From assembly GCA_005776585.1 (NCBI GenBank), contig SXOX01000112.1, positions 1-39,909 on the forward strand: a stretch of DNA of 39,909 bases, read 5' to 3'. The notes under the pieces were generated by a model, which was given only the letters and a program-made list of their open reading frames with translations, was not told the DNA's origin and ran no database searches. This DNA comes from Pseudomonadota bacterium. Its GTDB lineage: Bacteria > Myxococcota_A > UBA9042 > GCA-2863065. The position numbers and the translations under genes were made by a program. This document shows positions 7,464 to 14,833 of the stretch, piece after piece. Numbering within the stretch: position 1 is the stretch's first letter; each line of letters opens with the position of its first letter.

Positions 7464-10400
7464 GTGAGCGCAACACGCCTCAGTTCTTTCTCGACCAAGT
7501 TCTCCGCGGCCTTCGCGCCGCTCGCATTGACCGCGGTGCTCGGCCTGGCCATGGGCTGCAGCGAGACCAACGAGGACAACGGCCTCGTGGGGACGCCTAG
7601 CAAGAAGGACGTCTCGGGCGGAGACGGGACCGCCACCGACGGCGGCGCCACGGGCGGGGACACGCAGACCACCGGTGGCGACACCAACCAGCCGCCGGTC
7701 GGGTGCAAGAACGACGCCGACTGCAAGACCAAGATCACGGGCCTCGGTCCGTGCGAGCAGGCCTACTGCGACGCCAACCAGTGCAAGAAGCGTACGCTGG
7801 CCTCCGGCTCGCAGTGCGACGACGGCAAGCCGTGCACCACGGGCGACCAGTGCAAGAACGGGACGTGCGCGGGTCAGGAGACCAAGTGCAACGACAACAA
7901 CCCGTGCACGCTCGACCAGTGCAACAACGCGAGCGGCAAGTGCGAGTCCACGCCCACGACGGCGACGTGTGACGACAAGAACCCCTGCACCGAGACGGAC
8001 GCCTGCAAGGACGGCAAGTGCGAGGGCGCGCCCGTGACGAGCGACGCGTGCGGCTGCAAGGTCGACGACGACTGCAAGAAGGCCGACGACGGCGACGCGT
8101 GCAACGGGACGCTCATCTGCAAGGACACGAAGTGCGTGGCCAAGCCGGACTCGGCCGTCAAGTGCGACATCTCCAAGGATGGCCCCTGCGAGCGCACCGT
8201 GTGCGATCCCAAGGACGGCCAGTGCAAGACGAAGCCCACGGGCGACAACGCGGCCTGCAACGACAACGACGCCTGCACCAAGGAAGACAAGTGCAAGGCC
8301 TGCAAGTGCGCGGGCTCGGCCCTCGTCTGCGATGACAAGAACCCGTGCACCAAGGACGCGTGCGACGCAACCAAGGGCTGCACGACCGAGAACACCACCG
8401 ACAAGTGCGACGACCAGGACCTCTGCACCATCAACGACGTCTGCAAGGCAGGCAAGTGCACCGGTGAGACCAACCCCACGTGCGGCGGTTGCACGGGTCC
8501 GACCGACTGCGAGAAGTTTGAGGACGGCGACCTTTGCAACGGCACGCTCGTCTGCAAGGACAGCAAGTGCGTCGTCGATACGGCGACGGTGAAGGACTGC
8601 TCGGCGACCAAGCCCGGACTTTGCGAGCGCGTCGTCTGCGAGCCGGCCACCGGCGAGTGCGGCGTCAAGCCGGAGCTCTCGGGCGCCCAGTGCGACGATG
8701 GCAGCGCGTGCACCGAGAACGACCACTGCACCGAGACCAAGAAGTGCGAAGGCGCCGACAAGACGTGTAACGATGGCAACTCCTGCACCAAGGACACCTG
8801 CGACCCCGCGAAGGGCTGTGTCGCGACGAACGACAACGAGGCGTTCTGCGACGACAAGAACGCGTGCACCGAGGGCGATCACTGCACCGACGGCAAGTGC
8901 GCTGGCACGGCGACGGCCGGCTGCGGCTGCAAAGAGGACAGCGAGTGCGCTGCGTTCGAGGACAAGGACAAGTGCAACGGCACGCTGGTCTGCAAGGAGG
9001 GCGCGTGCGTCGTCAATCCGGCCACCGTCATCGTCTGCGAGGGCGCTGGCCTCAACCCGTGCGTCCCCTACGAGTGCATCCCGACGACCGGGACGTGCGT
9101 CAAGAAGCCGCTCGAGAACGGCGCAACCTGCGACGATCAGAACGCGTGCACCACGGGCGACTTCTGCTCGAACGGCGTGTGCAAGGGCAAGCAGACGCCC
9201 TGCGACGACAAGAACCTGTGCACCAATGACTCGTGCGACCCCGACAAGGGCTGCGTCACGGAGTTCAACGCCAACGCGTGTGATGACGGCTCCAAGTGCA
9301 CCGAGAACGACGTCTGCGGCGACGGCTTCTGCAAGGGCACGCCGACGGTCGACTGCCACTGCACGACCAAGGCGGACTGCGCCACGCTCGAGGACGGCGA
9401 CCTCTGCAACGGCACGCTGTTCTGCAAGCAGTTCAAGTGCGTGGTCGACCCGAAGACCGTCGTGACGTGCGACGCCTCGGGCAACACGTGCGCCGAGAAC
9501 ATGTGCGACAAGGCGACTGGCAAGTGCGCCGCTCAGAACGCGACGGACGGCAAGTCCTGTGACGACGCCAACGAGTGCACGGGCAAGGACGCCTGCAAGG
9601 CCGGCAAGTGCGAGGGCTCCTCGGTCGACTGCGACGACAAGAACCCGTGCACCGACGACAAGTGCGACTCGGCCGTGGGCTGCACGCACGCCCCGAACAC
9701 GGGCGCCTGCGACGACGGCGACAAGTGCACCGAGAACGACTCCTGCGACGAGGGCCTCTGCAAGCCAGGCAAGACGAACGTCACGCTCTGCCCGAACGCC
9801 TGCGCGCCGGCCTTCACGCTCGGTTGCGAGGACTTCGACGCGTGGTCCACGCTCAACACGGGAGCCACGTCGACCATCAAGAACTACCCGTGCAACACGA
9901 CCGACGTCGATGGCTACACCGGCGCCGAGTACGTCTACACGTTCACCGCGCCGTATGACGGCAAGCTGAGCGTGGCGCTCGCCCAGGACAGCATCTTCAT
10001 GGACGTGCTCGTGCTCTCCAAGGCGAACACGGGCTGCGACGCCGCCAACTGCAAGGCGTGGGACTACAACACGGCGGACGTCGAGATGAAGGCGGGCGAG
10101 ACCTACTACATCGTCGTCGACAGCATCTCGGACTTCAGCGGCGACTACACCATCACCACGCAGTGCACGCCGTCGAAGGAGACGATCTGCAACGACGGCC
10201 TCGATGACGATGGCGACAATCAGATCGACTGCCAGGACTCGGACTGCACGGGGACCGAGGCGTGCAAGCCGGCGGCGTGCAAGCCGGAGTGGACGCTCAA
10301 GTGCGGCCAGTCGGACTTCTGGGCCACGACCAAGCCCAACGCGACCAACGTCATCGGCAGCTACCAGGGCTGCGACAACAGCTGGAGCTACGGCGCAGCT

Positions 10401-11153
10401 CCGGAGTACACCTACAAGTTCGTCGCTCCGGCGGATGGCAAGGTCACGCTCACGCTCAGCAACGAGACGGCCGCGACGGACCTCATGGTCCTCTCGGACA
10501 AGGGCAACGGCTGCGAGCCGGGCAACTGCATCGCCTACGACTGGCTCGAGGGCGAGCTCACGTTCGACGCCAAGAAGGACCAGACCTACTACTTCGTGCT
10601 CGACGGCTACAACGGCGCGCAAGGCGAGTGGACCATCGAGGTCACCTGCGCCGACTCGGGCACGCCGGCCACGGGCGAGATCTGCGACAACGGCAAGGAC
10701 GACGACGCTGACAACAAGGTCGACTGCGAGGATGACGGCTGCTTCGGCAAGTCGGCGCTGTGCGAGCCGGCCTGTACGCCAGACACGACCGTGTTGGCCC
10801 AGATGTCGTGCCCCGACTCCTCGGACTTCTGGCACAACGACGGACCGGGCTCGACCAACACCGTCTTTGCCTATGGTTGCGCTGCGTTCACCTACTCGGG
10901 TCCCGAGTACGTCTACACCTACGTCGCCGAGGCCGACGGCCCGGTCACCGTGACGATTGACGACCAGGACGCCGACACCGACCTCATCCTCCTCGAGGAT
11001 CGCGGCCTGGGCTGCAACCCGGCGAGCTGCCTCGACTGGGGCACCTCGTCCATTTCGTTCACGGCGGTCAAGGGCAAGACGTACTACATCGCGGTGGACG
11101 GCTGGCAGGGCGCCATCGCCGACTACACGCTGTCGTTCCTCTGCGGCGGCTGA
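7464..11153 (+). CDS. Very large Cys-rich lipoprotein: tandem Dicty-type Cys modules plus three PPC-like domains
   Basis: A 1229-residue predicted surface lipoprotein. The GTG start has a G-rich ribosome site (AGGGGG) just upstream. The signal peptide ends in L-A-M-G-C, with lipid-acceptor Cys32; a Gly/Thr/Asp spacer follows. Residues 81 to about 774 are Cys modules beginning near 81, 196, 340, 487 and 631, each full module about 145 residues with about 22 Cys. They contain C-D-D-K-N-P-C-T-x-D-x-C and C-N-G-T-L-x-C units like the slime-mould CTDC repeat. Three beta domains follow with E-Y-V-Y-T-F-T-A or similar and T-Y-Y-I-V-V-D, resembling pre-peptidase C-terminal domains. They are separated by two Asp-rich C-N-D-G-L-D-D-D-G-D type metal-site motifs. 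No enzyme domain is seen; a structural or adhesive role is likely. A stem-loop follows the stop. Confidence 0.85.
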   Translation: MSATRLSSFSTKFSAAFAPLALTAVLGLAMGCSETNEDNGLVGTPSKKDVSGGDGTATDGGATGGDTQTTGGDTNQPPVGCKNDADCKTKITGLGPCEQAYCDANQCKKRTLASGSQCDDGKPCTTGDQCKNGTCAGQETKCNDNNPCTLDQCNNASGKCESTPTTATCDDKNPCTETDACKDGKCEGAPVTSDACGCKVDDDCKKADDGDACNGTLICKDTKCVAKPDSAVKCDISKDGPCERTVCDPKDGQCKTKPTGDNAACNDNDACTKEDKCKACKCAGSALVCDDKNPCTKDACDATKGCTTENTTDKCDDQDLCTINDVCKAGKCTGETNPTCGGCTGPTDCEKFEDGDLCNGTLVCKDSKCVVDTATVKDCSATKPGLCERVVCEPATGECGVKPELSGAQCDDGSACTENDHCTETKKCEGADKTCNDGNSCTKDTCDPAKGCVATNDNEAFCDDKNACTEGDHCTDGKCAGTATAGCGCKEDSECAAFEDKDKCNGTLVCKEGACVVNPATVIVCEGAGLNPCVPYECIPTTGTCVKKPLENGATCDDQNACTTGDFCSNGVCKGKQTPCDDKNLCTNDSCDPDKGCVTEFNANACDDGSKCTENDVCGDGFCKGTPTVDCHCTTKADCATLEDGDLCNGTLFCKQFKCVVDPKTVVTCDASGNTCAENMCDKATGKCAAQNATDGKSCDDANECTGKDACKAGKCEGSSVDCDDKNPCTDDKCDSAVGCTHAPNTGACDDGDKCTENDSCDEGLCKPGKTNVTLCPNACAPAFTLGCEDFDAWSTLNTGATSTIKNYPCNTTDVDGYTGAEYVYTFTAPYDGKLSVALAQDSIFMDVLVLSKANTGCDAANCKAWDYNTADVEMKAGETYYIVVDSISDFSGDYTITTQCTPSKETICNDGLDDDGDNQIDCQDSDCTGTEACKPAACKPEWTLKCGQSDFWATTKPNATNVIGSYQGCDNSWSYGAAPEYTYKFVAPADGKVTLTLSNETAATDLMVLSDKGNGCEPGNCIAYDWLEGELTFDAKKDQTYYFVLDGYNGAQGEWTIEVTCADSGTPATGEICDNGKDDDADNKVDCEDDGCFGKSALCEPACTPDTTVLAQMSCPDSSDFWHNDGPGSTNTVFAYGCAAFTYSGPEYVYTYVAEADGPVTVTIDDQDADTDLILLEDRGLGCNPASCLDWGTSSISFTAVKGKTYYIAVDGWQGAIADYTLSFLCGG
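7704..9786 (+). repeat. Higher-order tandem repeat of about 435 bases encoding Cys modules
   Basis: Within the lipoprotein gene, a module recurs at codons 81 (short copy lacking the first part), 196, 340, 487 and 631, spaced 115, 144, 147 and 144 codons. Each full copy runs: C-G-C-K type pair, E-D-G-D-x-C-N-G-T-L-x-C, C-V-V, a C-x-x-x-x-C pair, then three C-D-D-x-x-x-C-T sub-repeats. The copies have diverged at DNA level, so they are old duplications. Confidence 0.85.
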
Positions 11154-11167
11154 GCTAGACCGACCGA

Positions 11168-11198
11168 GCGTGCCGCGGAGGGTCTCCTCGCGGCACGC
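11168..11198 (+). terminator. Strong stem-loop after the Cys-rich lipoprotein gene
   Basis: GCGTGCCGC (11168-11176) pairs with GCGGCACGC (11190-11198); after a one-base bulge GAGG pairs with CCTC, closing a GTCT loop. It lies 15 bases behind the stop codon. No T-run follows, so factor-independent termination is possible but not assured; it could instead protect the 3' end. Confidence 0.6.
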
Positions 11199-11281
11199 GT
11201 CCTTCGCGCGTAACCCTCCTCTCGTCTCCCACGAACAACGCTCCGTCCGCTCCGTCCAACTCGGAGCCACTGCGGACCCCT

Positions 11282-11310
11282 TTGACGGCCCAGGCCGCGA
11301 CCGTTAGCCT
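11282..11310 (+). promoter_or_regulatory. Candidate promoter of the exbB-exbD-tonB operon
   Basis: TTGACG (11282-11287) is separated by 17 bases from TAGCCT (11305-11310). The arrangement (TTGAC, 17 bases, CCGT immediately before TAG) is shared with the candidate promoter at 7387-7415, which raises confidence slightly. The distance to the exbB start is about 33 bases from the -10. Confidence 0.4.
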
Positions 11311-11343
11311 TCCGCGGTCCGGCTCTCCCTCGCGAAAGCGTCC

Positions 11344-11994
11344 ATGCTCACCGAATCACTCCACAACTTCTTCGATTACCTCGGCGCCGAATGGGTGCTG
11401 TGGCTCCTTCTGGTTCTCGCGGCGGTCGCGCTCTGGGTGATGATCGAGCGCGCGCTGTTCTTTCGACGGCATCGGGCGGATCCGGCGCAGCTGGCGCAGC
11501 TCCTCGAAGAGGCGCTCAGCTCCGGGGATCGCCAGCGCGCGATCGCGGCGATGACGCGCCAGCCCAGCATGGAGGGTCGCGTCATCGCCAAGGGAATCGC
11601 TGCACTGGAGCGGGGCTCCGCCAGCGTCGAGGAGGTCATCCAGGGTGCGATGGCCATCGAGCGCGTGGCCTATGATCGCTACCTCGGCTTCCTGGGCACC
11701 TTGGGCAACAACGCGCCGTTCATCGGGCTGTTCGGCACGGTGCTCGGGATCATGAGTGCCTTCGCGACGCTCCAAGGCGCCGGTCAGACGGCCGACCGCG
11801 CGCGGGCCATCATGGGGAGCATCTCCGAGGCGCTGGTCGCGACCGCGGTCGGCCTCGTCGTGGCCATCCCGGCGGTCATCGCCTACAACCAGTTCAAGAC
11901 GGGCATCAAGGAGCGGCTGGCCCACGCCGACGCACTCGCCCGGATCCTCCTTGCCCACGCCAAGGCGACCCCGCCGAGCGGGGATCGGAGCTAA
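11344..11994 (+). CDS. exbB: ExbB/TolQ/MotA-family proton channel subunit
   Basis: A 216-residue inner-membrane protein of the ExbB type, which with ExbD uses the proton gradient to drive TonB. The first membrane helix is near residues 17-37 (V-L-W-L-L-L-V-L-A-A-V-A-L-W-V-M-I-E-R), followed by a cytoplasmic helical region. The conserved core L-G-N-N-A-P-F-I-G-L-F-G-T-V-L-G-I-M is near 120-140, and the third helix near 160-180 (A-L-V-A-T-A-V-G-L-V-V-A-I-P-A-V) carries the usual Thr/Ala pattern and P-A-V-I-A-Y-N. Length is close to the family norm. exbD starts one base after the stop codon. ExbB is preferred over TolQ because ExbD and TonB, and no Tol/Pal genes, follow. Confidence 0.93.
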   Translation: MLTESLHNFFDYLGAEWVLWLLLVLAAVALWVMIERALFFRRHRADPAQLAQLLEEALSSGDRQRAIAAMTRQPSMEGRVIAKGIAALERGSASVEEVIQGAMAIERVAYDRYLGFLGTLGNNAPFIGLFGTVLGIMSAFATLQGAGQTADRARAIMGSISEALVATAVGLVVAIPAVIAYNQFKTGIKERLAHADALARILLAHAKATPPSGDRS

Positions 11995-11995
11995 C

Positions 11996-12430
11996 GTGGC
12001 GTCGAGCGCAAGCCAGGGCGGTGATGACGAGATCATTACCGCGATCAACGTCACGCCTTTGGTCGACATCCTCCTCGTGCTGCTCCTCATCTTCAGGGTG
12101 ACGACCGAGGTCATCCATGAGGCTGAGCGACCTCGGGCCATCCAGGTCGACCTCCCCGCTGCCGCGAGCGCCGATCAGCTGCTCAATCAGGGCATGTTGA
12201 ACCTCGTCATCGACCGCGGAGGCACGCTGTGGATCAACGGCGAGCGGTCGACGGCCGAGGCCGTCGACGGACTCGTCGCCGAGATTGCGCGACGTGGAGC
12301 GACCGCCCAGGCACTGATCTCCGCCGACGAGCGCGTGGCGCACGGCGAGGTCGTCGCGCTCATGGACCTCCTGCGTGTGAAGGGGGTCAAGCAGATCGCC
12401 ATCAACACGCAGAAGCAGGCCATCGAGTAG
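11996..12430 (+). CDS. exbD: ExbD/TolR-family protein with an Arg in the membrane helix
   Basis: A 144-residue partner of ExbB: one transmembrane helix and a periplasmic domain. The GTG start lies directly behind the exbB stop. The helix reads I-N-V-T-P-L-V-D-I-L-L-V-L-L-L-I-F-R-V-T. Asp24 is the conserved proton-carrying residue. Position 34 is Arg (AGG, 12095-12097), where the family almost always has Met in I-F-M-V-T. A charged residue here is odd and could be a single base change or read error from ATG. The periplasmic part ends K-G-V-K-Q-I-A-I-N-T, typical of the family. tonB follows after 14 bases, so the three genes form an operon. Confidence 0.92.
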   Translation: MASSASQGGDDEIITAINVTPLVDILLVLLLIFRVTTEVIHEAERPRAIQVDLPAAASADQLLNQGMLNLVIDRGGTLWINGERSTAEAVDGLVAEIARRGATAQALISADERVAHGEVVALMDLLRVKGVKQIAINTQKQAIE

Positions 12431-12444
12431 CCCAAGTCTAGGCG

Positions 12445-13371
12445 ATGTCCCAGTTGCCGCCAGCACCAGCGACCGCGATGGCCACCGAGCCGCTGGCCGG
12501 CGGAGGCGTGTCCGTCTTCGAGTCCGGTGTCACTCCGGACACGCGCCGGCGCCGCATCGTGGCGCTGCTGCTGGCGGCGGTCGTTTATGCGGGGCTGGGC
12601 ACGCTGATCGCCACCAGCCCGGAGGCGGTCCACGCCCCGATGGGCCCTCCGACGCACGAGGAGGTGCAGACGTTCTCACGGCGGGTCGAGCTGCCCAAGC
12701 CCAGGACCCCGCCCGAGCCGCCCCCACCGAAGCCACCTCCAGAGGTGCCGCCTCCGCCCGTCGCTGCTGTCGAGCCACGCCCGGTCGAGGCGCGTCCCAC
12801 CGAGGCGGCGCCGGATCGGCCCCCACGACCCGAGCGTCCCGACAGGCCGGACACGAAGCCCACGCCGCCGACACGCAAGACGGTCGTCCTGAAGAGCACG
12901 GCCCTGTCGAACGAGGGTCGAGTCAGGGTCCATGGCGGGGCCAGCGACGTCTATGGTGACCCGTCCGAGCGCGCGACCGAAGACTCCACCAAGCCGGACG
13001 ACGGCCCGCGTGGCACGGGGCCGCGCGACGCCAAGGGAACCGCGCCAAGCGGCGGGCCCACCATCGAGGCGAAGCCCGCGCCCCAGCCGGGAGCGGAGCT
13101 CGTGCCCGCCCGGGTCAAGCGACAGGTCAAGGGGGTCTACCCCGCGGACGCGCCCCGGATCGGCCGGGCCGTCAATGTCACCCTGTCGCTGCGCGTCGAC
13201 GAGGAAGGGCGCGTCGTGAGCGCGCGCGTCATCGGCAAGCCCAAGGCCGTGGGAGATGCCTTTGACGTGGAGGCGCAGCGGGTGGCTCGGCTCCTGGAGT
13301 TCACCGCGGCGACCCGCGGCGGCACGGCCGTGGCCGTGACGATTCCGTACACTGTCGTTTTCGAGCCCTAG
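12445..13371 (+). CDS. tonB: TonB-family energy transducer
   Basis: A 308-residue TonB. A short cytoplasmic start (T-R-R-R-R before the helix) is followed by a membrane anchor near residues 38-56. A long Pro-rich periplasmic spacer (E-P-P-P-P-K-P-P-P-E and further Pro/Arg/Thr runs) comes next, and a C-terminal TonB domain covers about the last 85 residues. That domain shows V-K-G-V-Y-P-A-D-A-P-R-I-G-R-A-V, then V-T-L-S-L-R-V-D-E-E-G-R-V-V-S-A-R-V and a closing I-P-Y-T-V-V-F. It spans the periplasm to energise outer-membrane transporters; no TonB-dependent receptor gene is in the window, so its client is unknown. The stop overlaps that of the convergent endopeptidase gene in CTAG. Confidence 0.92.
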   Translation: MSQLPPAPATAMATEPLAGGGVSVFESGVTPDTRRRRIVALLLAAVVYAGLGTLIATSPEAVHAPMGPPTHEEVQTFSRRVELPKPRTPPEPPPPKPPPEVPPPPVAAVEPRPVEARPTEAAPDRPPRPERPDRPDTKPTPPTRKTVVLKSTALSNEGRVRVHGGASDVYGDPSERATEDSTKPDDGPRGTGPRDAKGTAPSGGPTIEAKPAPQPGAELVPARVKRQVKGVYPADAPRIGRAVNVTLSLRVDEEGRVVSARVIGKPKAVGDAFDVEAQRVARLLEFTAATRGGTAVAVTIPYTVVFEP

Positions 13372-14621
13372 CGGGCGTCGCCGTGCAGCTCGCCCTGGAT
13401 GAACGACGGCAGGTGCCGGCAGCTGCGGATCAGCTCGTGCGCTTTGGCCGTCACGTTGGGCTCCGCGTGCCCTTTCTTCCCAGCCTTGGTGGCCACGGCT
13501 GGCGCATCCGTGGGCTGAAGCGCCGGGTGCCGGCCCGCGAGGACCTCATGAGCGGTGGCCAGCCCCTCTGGACCGGCGAGCGGAAGGGCCTTGGCTAGCA
13601 GGCTCGCTGCGGCGCGGCCGTCGACCCAACGCGCGATCTTCAGGACGCTGGGGGCGTTCGCTTCGGTCGTCAGCCCGAGCAGCGTCACCAGGGCGGCCTC
13701 GCGGACCGACGCGTCGCTGTCCGACAAGAGCGGAGCCACGTCCCCGATGGCCGTGTCCACGTGACGGTGGGCCAGCGCCGCGAGCGCGGCCCGACGCTCC
13801 CCCGGATCCGCGGAGAGCAGGCGCGGTGACAGGTCCCGCCGCAGCGCCTCCAGCGCGCCGATGAGCTTGCGACTGAACGGCCACACCGGTCCGGCGTTCT
13901 TGCACTCGCGGCGCCAGTCCTCCGGGCTGCAGAGGACTCGCACGTGGACGTGATCGTCGTGCGCCTTGGCGTAGCCCGGCAGGACCATGAGCCGCTCGGC
14001 CACCAGCAGCGTCTCGCGCGGCACGCCCATCGACGCCGCGTACTCGAGCAGCAGCCGCTCGATGTGCGGCGAGACGATGATCCACTGCACCTCGAACTCG
14101 GTCTCCGCCATGAGCGCCTGCACGAGCGCCCAGTTCCGGGCCAGGTCGAGCCGATACTTGCCCGGGGACTTGACGCTGCGACCATCGGCTCCGTAGCGAT
14201 GGTAGACCGACGGCGCCGACGCCCCATCGAGCGTGGCGTTGAAGTAGGCGAAGTCGACGTCGCGGCCGCTGTTGTGGCTGACGGACATGTTGATGTCGCC
14301 GCCATGCGACTTGCTCAGGTTGCAGACCGCCAGGCGCTCACCGTGCGGCACGGCCCGCGCGACGACCTCTGCCACACGCACGATCCCGCGTACGAGGTAG
14401 CCGGTCCCGTAGGTCCAGTCCTTGAGGCGCGTCGTGGGCTGGACGTCGTGGTGTGGGCCAGCCAAAGGCATCCGCACGCCGCCGCGCAGCAGGCCGTAGA
14501 AGGGGTGACCGACCGATTGCGTATCCGCGTGGTCCGCCGGCAGGGCGTCCGAGCCCGGCGAGGCCGGCGGCGCGCCGAAAGTCGACAGGCAGACCGCAGC
14601 AACCAGCACCGTCAACGGCAT
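13368..14621 (-). CDS. MepA-like murein endopeptidase with C-terminal HEAT-like repeats
   Basis: A 417-residue exported peptidase of the M74 (penicillin-insensitive murein endopeptidase) family, which cuts peptide cross-links in peptidoglycan. A signal peptide (P-L-T-V-L-V-A-A-V-C-L) follows the ATG at 14621, chosen because GTGAGG precedes it; a longer GTG-start form to 14651 is open. Zinc-site motifs are S-V-S-H-N-S-G-R-D-V-D (His116, Asp123; same 7-residue spacing as in E. coli MepA) and H-D-D-H-V-H (221-226). Beyond the usual about 270 residues, an extra segment has alternating Leu/Ala helices (R-R-A-A-L-A-A-L-A, then V-R-E-A-A-L-V-T-L-L-G-L), which look like HEAT repeats that could bind a partner. 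The stop shares four bases with tonB. Confidence 0.88.
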   Translation of the reverse strand: MPLTVLVAAVCLSTFGAPPASPGSDALPADHADTQSVGHPFYGLLRGGVRMPLAGPHHDVQPTTRLKDWTYGTGYLVRGIVRVAEVVARAVPHGERLAVCNLSKSHGGDINMSVSHNSGRDVDFAYFNATLDGASAPSVYHRYGADGRSVKSPGKYRLDLARNWALVQALMAETEFEVQWIIVSPHIERLLLEYAASMGVPRETLLVAERLMVLPGYAKAHDDHVHVRVLCSPEDWRRECKNAGPVWPFSRKLIGALEALRRDLSPRLLSADPGERRAALAALAHRHVDTAIGDVAPLLSDSDASVREAALVTLLGLTTEANAPSVLKIARWVDGRAAASLLAKALPLAGPEGLATAHEVLAGRHPALQPTDAPAVATKAGKKGHAEPNVTAKAHELIRSCRHLPSFIQGELHGDAR

Positions 14622-14833
14622 TCGGGCCTCACGAGGGCGCGACCGTCCCACACTGAATCCGAGGGGTCAAGCCCGTCATCGCCTGCCCAGTGCGCATGTG
14701 GAGAAAGCGTCACAACTCGACGGTATGACTGGTATCCTGGCTTGTCGAATTTTTCGCGAGCCGGCCCCCTGGCCCAGGGCCGCGCTGCTCGATTCGTTGA
14801 CAGCAGCGTGGTCGTCCCCGAGAGTCCGCGACC

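Noticed and set aside
7704-9786. Regularly spaced repeats that might suggest a CRISPR array
   Set aside because: The repeats are diverged, in frame, and encode conserved Cys patterns; no identical short repeats or cas genes.
6816-11270. A 1484-codon open frame on the minus strand opposite the Cys-rich lipoprotein gene
   Set aside because: It mirrors a gene whose repeated Cys, Asp, Lys and Thr codons contain few antisense stops. The translation is a featureless Val/Leu/Ala/Arg-rich run with no signal, domain or ribosome site, while the plus strand has a lipobox and ordered repeats.
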